Assembly: GCF_014596475.1 (NCBI RefSeq)
Contig: NZ_MECJ01000033.1
Span: 186,001 to 250,000, forward strand
Length of the DNA stretch: 64,000 nucleotides
Direction: 5' to 3'
Source: Streptomyces sp. CBMA152
GTDB taxonomy: Bacteria; Actinomycetota; Actinomycetes; Streptomycetales; Streptomycetaceae
The position numbers and the translations under genes are program-made. Positions 61,348 through 64,000 of this stretch are shown one piece after another (within the stretch, counting starts at the first letter, position 1; every line of letters starts with the position of its first letter). Below the pieces are notes generated by a model. That model saw only the letters and a list, made by a program, of their open reading frames with translations. It ran no database searches and was not told the origin of the DNA.

Positions 61348-62211
61348 ATGGGTGATGTGCTGGCCGGAATTCATGCCACCTGGGAGTTCGAGTCCGACTC
61401 CGTACTCATCCGCTTCGAACGGGGGATCCGCGCGCCGAAGCTGTTCCAGGCGCTGCGCGAACGACGCATCCCCCACGAGGCGTTGGAGTCGGTGACGCTG
61501 ACCCAGGGCAAGCGCGGCACGGTGGTGCTGCACGCGGTGCCGAGACCCGGCGCCGATCCGCTGATGGAGGCCGCGGCGGGACAGCTGAAGGACGGGTGCG
61601 ACCCGTACCGCCTGGTGCTGCCCGCGGAGCGCGAGACGCTCGCGGAGTACTACGCGGACGAGCTGCGCGCGCTGCTCGGCCGGGACGCGGCCGAGCCGTC
61701 GGAGCGGTATCTGGTGGCCGCTCCCGAGCTGCCGCAGAACTTCAAGGCGTACGACGGCAGGGCGTCCTTCGACGGGCGGCAGGTGTCGTTCCGCTGGTTC
61801 TGGACGGGCGCGTCGTCGGCGAAGTGGAAGGCGGGCGACCAGACGTTCCCGGTGGCGTCGCTGTGCGGGGTCGAGTGGCGCTCGCCGGAGGTCTTCGACG
61901 GGTATCTGCGGCTGCTGCGGCGCGCAGCGGACGACTCCGCCCCGCTCCAGGCCGACCAGGACCCGGCCGCGGTCGTCTTCGGCCTCGGCTACGGGCCGGT
62001 CCATGAGTCGCTGCCGTTCGCCGCGGCCGTCCTCCAGGCGGTACGGGGTGCGGCCGCCGTACCCGTACCGGCGCCCCGGACCGCCCCCGGCCTGCGCGAT
62101 CCCGCCGACATCGCCGAAAGGATCCGCCACCTCGGTGAACTGCACCAGGCGGGGCTGGTGACGGACGCGGAATTCACCGCGAAGAAGACGGAGCTGCTGG
62201 CGCAGCTGTGA
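61348..62211 (+). CDS. DUF4429 protein with C-terminal SHOCT domain
   Basis: 287 residues from ATG 61348, eight bases after a TACGAT -10, so likely leaderless; an ATG at 61339 would overlap that -10. Two DUF4429 beta modules (GIHATWEFESDSVLIRFERGI and FKAYDGRASFDGRQVSFRWFWTG) with VLHAVPRPGADPLM-type connections. The C-terminal 35 residues are a SHOCT helix-hairpin (DIAERIRHLGELHQAGLVTDAEFTAKKTELL), an oligomerisation or nucleic-acid-linked module. Such proteins are induced by stress or prophage in actinomycetes; the role is open. Confidence 0.9.
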   Translation: MGDVLAGIHATWEFESDSVLIRFERGIRAPKLFQALRERRIPHEALESVTLTQGKRGTVVLHAVPRPGADPLMEAAAGQLKDGCDPYRLVLPAERETLAEYYADELRALLGRDAAEPSERYLVAAPELPQNFKAYDGRASFDGRQVSFRWFWTGASSAKWKAGDQTFPVASLCGVEWRSPEVFDGYLRLLRRAADDSAPLQADQDPAAVVFGLGYGPVHESLPFAAAVLQAVRGAAAVPVPAPRTAPGLRDPADIAERIRHLGELHQAGLVTDAEFTAKKTELLAQL

Positions 62212-62219
62212 GGGGTTCT

Positions 62220-62240
62220 CCCGGGGGCTCCGCCCCCGGG
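62220..62240. terminator. hairpin between convergent genes
   Basis: CCCGGGGGC (62220-62228) and GCCCCCGGG (62232-62240) with a 3-nt loop, in the 42-bp gap between the convergent DUF4429 and aldo-keto reductase genes. Probable bidirectional terminator. Confidence 0.7.
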
Positions 62241-62253
62241 GCCCCCGCTGTGA

Positions 62254-63309
62254 CTACCCCTCCCGGTTCACCGCCGTGAAGTCCATGTTCGCGTAACGGT
62301 CGCCCGACACCTGCTCCGCGAGCGGCTCAAGCACGGCCAACTCGTCCGCGCCGAGCGTGATCCGCGTGGCGCCCGTGTTCTCGAACAGGCGGCTCCGCTT
62401 GCGCGTACCCGGGATCGGCACCACGGACAGGCCGTGCACCTGGGCACGCTGCTGCACCCACGCGAGCGCGATCTGCGCGGTGGTCGCCCCGTGCACGGCG
62501 GCGATCTTGTGCAGCGGCGACAGCAGCGCGGCGTTCGCCTTCGCGTTCTCGTCGGAGAAGCGCGGATGGGTCCGGCGGTGGTCGTCGCTCGCCAGCTCCT
62601 TGCTCGCGTCGGCGAACGCGCCGGTCAACAGACCGCGCCCGAGCGGCGAGTACGGCACGAACGTCACCCCGAGATCGGCCGCCGCGCCGACCGCGCTGCG
62701 CTCGACGTCCCGGCTGAAGACCGACCACTCCGACTGGAGCGCGGCGATGGGGTGCACCGCGTACGCCTCGCGCAGCTCGGCGCCGGTCACCTCGCTCAGG
62801 CCCAGGTACTTGACCTTGCCCTCCGCCACCAGTTCGGCCATGGCGGCGACGGTCTCGACCAGCGGCACCTGCGGGTCGCGGCGGTGCATGTAGTAGAGGT
62901 CGATGACGTCGACGTCCAAGCGGCGCAGGCTCGCCTCGACGGCCTTGCGGATGTACGCCCGGCTGTTGTTGAAGCCCCGGTAGTGCGGGTCGTCCACCCG
63001 GCGCTCCAGCCCGAACTTGGTGGCCAGGGTGATCTCGTCGCGGTGCGCGGCCACGAACGGCGCCAGGAACTCCTCGTTGGCGCCGAACCCGTACACGTCC
63101 GCGGTGTCTATCAGGGTGACGCCCGCCTCGACGGTCGCCTCCAGCGTGTCGCGGGCCGCCGCCTCGTCCGTGTCGCCGTAGAACTCGCTGATGCCCATGG
63201 CGCCGAAGCCCTGGACACCGATCTGCGGGCCGTCGTTGCCCAGTCGTACGGTGGCGATCTTCTCGTTGCCCGCAGCGTTGCTCATAGCGGTGTTCTCAGC
63301 CGTGCTCAT
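62254..63309 (-). CDS. aldo-keto reductase
   Basis: 351 residues from ATG 63309, six bases after the MerR stop. TIM-barrel AKR: catalytic tetrad in LIDTADVYGFGANEEFL (Asp, Tyr), TLATKFGLE (Lys) and DLYYMHRRDPQVP (His). The NADPH-binding region is PYSPLGRGLLTGAF and VVPIPGTRKRSRLFEN. Closest in layout to the YajO/AKR13-type enzymes that reduce reactive aldehydes. It is cotranscribed with a MerR activator, suggesting induction by electrophiles. Confidence 0.94.
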   Translation of the reverse strand: MSTAENTAMSNAAGNEKIATVRLGNDGPQIGVQGFGAMGISEFYGDTDEAAARDTLEATVEAGVTLIDTADVYGFGANEEFLAPFVAAHRDEITLATKFGLERRVDDPHYRGFNNSRAYIRKAVEASLRRLDVDVIDLYYMHRRDPQVPLVETVAAMAELVAEGKVKYLGLSEVTGAELREAYAVHPIAALQSEWSVFSRDVERSAVGAAADLGVTFVPYSPLGRGLLTGAFADASKELASDDHRRTHPRFSDENAKANAALLSPLHKIAAVHGATTAQIALAWVQQRAQVHGLSVVPIPGTRKRSRLFENTGATRITLGADELAVLEPLAEQVSGDRYANMDFTAVNREG

Positions 63310-63315
63310 AGCCGT

Positions 63316-63777
63316 TCAGAACCTCTCCGACGCCCGCCGGGCGTCCGCGTAAAAGTTGATCTTGTGATCGAGGACGGCGAGCGTGTCCTGGAGCTCCGCC
63401 ATGCGGACGACGACGTCGCGCCGGGTCTGCTCCAGGAGTTCCTGGCGCGCGTCGAGGGTGTGCTCCCCCTCGCGCACCAGCTCCGCGTACCGGACCATGT
63501 CCGCGACCGGCATCCCGGTCAGGCGGAGCTTGGACACGAAGGCCAGCCAGTCGAGGTCCTTGTTGGTGAACCGCCGCTGCCCGGTGTGCGACCGGTCCAC
63601 GTGCGGCATCAGCCCGATCCGCTCGTACCAGCGCAGGGTGTGCGCGGTGAGTCCGCTGAGGACCGCGACCTCGCTGATCGTGTAGCGGTCCTGGCCGTCG
63701 GGGCGGGGGTGCGCCGGCGGGGTCTTGCACAGACCCACCGGCACCGGCTGCACAGGAATGCTCTCGATCACCGTCAT
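63316..63777 (-). CDS. MerR-family regulator of the aldo-keto reductase operon
   Basis: 153 residues from ATG 63777. The winged-helix DNA-binding domain YTISEVAVLSGLTAHTLRWYERIGLMPHVDRSHTGQRRFTNKDLDWLAFVSKLRLTGMPVADM is followed by a coiled-coil dimer helix (LLEQTRRDVVVRMAELQDTLAVLDHKINFY). The short effector end lacks the usual metal cysteines. One Cys in the N-terminal extension (PVGLCKTPP) could sense electrophiles. Its promoter has the 19-bp MerR spacer with a perfect palindrome. Confidence 0.95.
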   Translation of the reverse strand: MTVIESIPVQPVPVGLCKTPPAHPRPDGQDRYTISEVAVLSGLTAHTLRWYERIGLMPHVDRSHTGQRRFTNKDLDWLAFVSKLRLTGMPVADMVRYAELVREGEHTLDARQELLEQTRRDVVVRMAELQDTLAVLDHKINFYADARRASERF

Positions 63778-63795
63778 GACCACCAACCTAGAACG

Positions 63796-63811
63796 TTGGA
63801 GTGCACTCCAA
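63796..63811 (-). promoter_or_regulatory. MerR operator-promoter (19-bp spacer)
   Basis: TTGGAGTGCACTCCAA is a perfect 16-bp palindrome. On the minus strand it lies between TTGCTT and TAGGTT, which are separated by 19 bp, the over-long spacer that MerR regulators untwist to activate transcription. Confidence 0.88.
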
Positions 63812-63864
63812 GCAAGCAATAAAAGCTGGGGAGTTTGGCGCGCGCCGGATTAGGGTCCGACCGC

Positions 63865-64000
63865 ATGAGCCTCGCACGCCCCGCCACACCCGAAGACGCC
63901 GAAGAGCTGGTACGCCTGCGCAAGGTGATGCAGGACTCGATGCTCGGCGCCCCGCACCCGGACGTCAGCTGGCAGCCCGCCGCCGTCGCGACCCTGCGCC
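63865..64000 (+). CDS. GNAT-family N-acetyltransferase (5' part only)
   Basis: ATG 63865 lies eight bases after TAGGGT, so it is probably leaderless. The 45 visible residues, MSLARPATPEDAEELVRLRK and onward, have the alpha1 region typical of GNAT proteins (RPATPEDAEEL). The catalytic and CoA-binding parts are beyond the window. Divergent from the MerR-AKR operon. Confidence 0.75.
   Translation, partial: MSLARPATPEDAEELVRLRKVMQDSMLGAPHPDVSWQPAAVATLR

Overview
The window is chromosomal DNA of a high-GC actinomycete, almost certainly a Streptomyces. The evidence is the very strong G/C bias at third codon positions, frequent GTG starts, ATGA/GTGA/TGATG stop-start overlaps, leaderless promoters, and typical Streptomyces families: a WhiJ-type XRE/DUF397/ATPase trio, several TerD paralogues, DUF3052, a single-chain AceE, and a SapB/AmfS-type class III lanthipeptide locus. 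No insertion sequence, prophage, CRISPR array or rRNA was seen. One tRNA, tRNA-Val(UAC), is present. About 60 protein genes are supported; the first and last run off the window.

Layout. 1-5899 (minus): class III lanthipeptide cassette in the order lanKC, lanA, ABC exporter, ABC exporter (amfTSBA/ramCSAB-like). The 41-residue precursor lies at 3107-3232. 6056-8988: ferredoxin and aldehyde dehydrogenase, divergent from an MBL-fold hydrolase, with a perfect KstR-type steroid box between them. 9760-16079: a cobalamin riboswitch followed by five overlapping genes. They encode a surface alpha/alpha-barrel protein, a DUF4430-like (SCO2322-type) surface protein, EcfT, a double EcfA and an ECF S component. 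I read this as a cobalamin capture and uptake system. 16414-24522: secreted SLT protein, divergent FadA5-type thiolase and CYP125-type P450, the WhiJ-type trio, a PPOX-family protein, a GT87-PAP2 fusion membrane enzyme and an MhuD-type heme oxygenase. 24787-37687: small membrane proteins, transporters (including an MFS pump fused to a MarR-like domain), a manganese riboswitch with its TMEM165/GDT1 exporter, a FetB-like permease, PhoD, DoxX, DedA behind a strongly folded leader, a thioesterase with an HxlR regulator, and an S4 protein.

37793-39749: CbtA/CbtB under a second cobalamin riboswitch, a degenerate histidine phosphatase and tRNA-Val. 42464-52193: a Ter stress module made of a minus-strand biosynthetic operon (lyase, fused double phosphoribosyltransferase, HAD phosphatase, possibly an O-methyltransferase) next to three TerD proteins, a TerA-like protein and a DUF475/TerC-type membrane protein. 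52315-64000: AhpE-like peroxiredoxin, DUF3052, aceE, a potassium channel, an MFS pump with its TetR regulator, a DUF1023 hydrolase, a DUF4429/SHOCT protein, an aldo-keto reductase with a MerR regulator that has a textbook 19-bp-spacer promoter, and the start of a GNAT gene.

Connections. Two B12 riboswitches and one Mn riboswitch make metal and cofactor homeostasis a theme. The KstR-like boxes tie 6056-8988 to 16958-19659 as a possible steroid side-chain regulon. Two families of palindromic repeats lie in frame inside protein-coding linkers, which is unusual. All functions are inferred from sequence reading alone; no database search was run.
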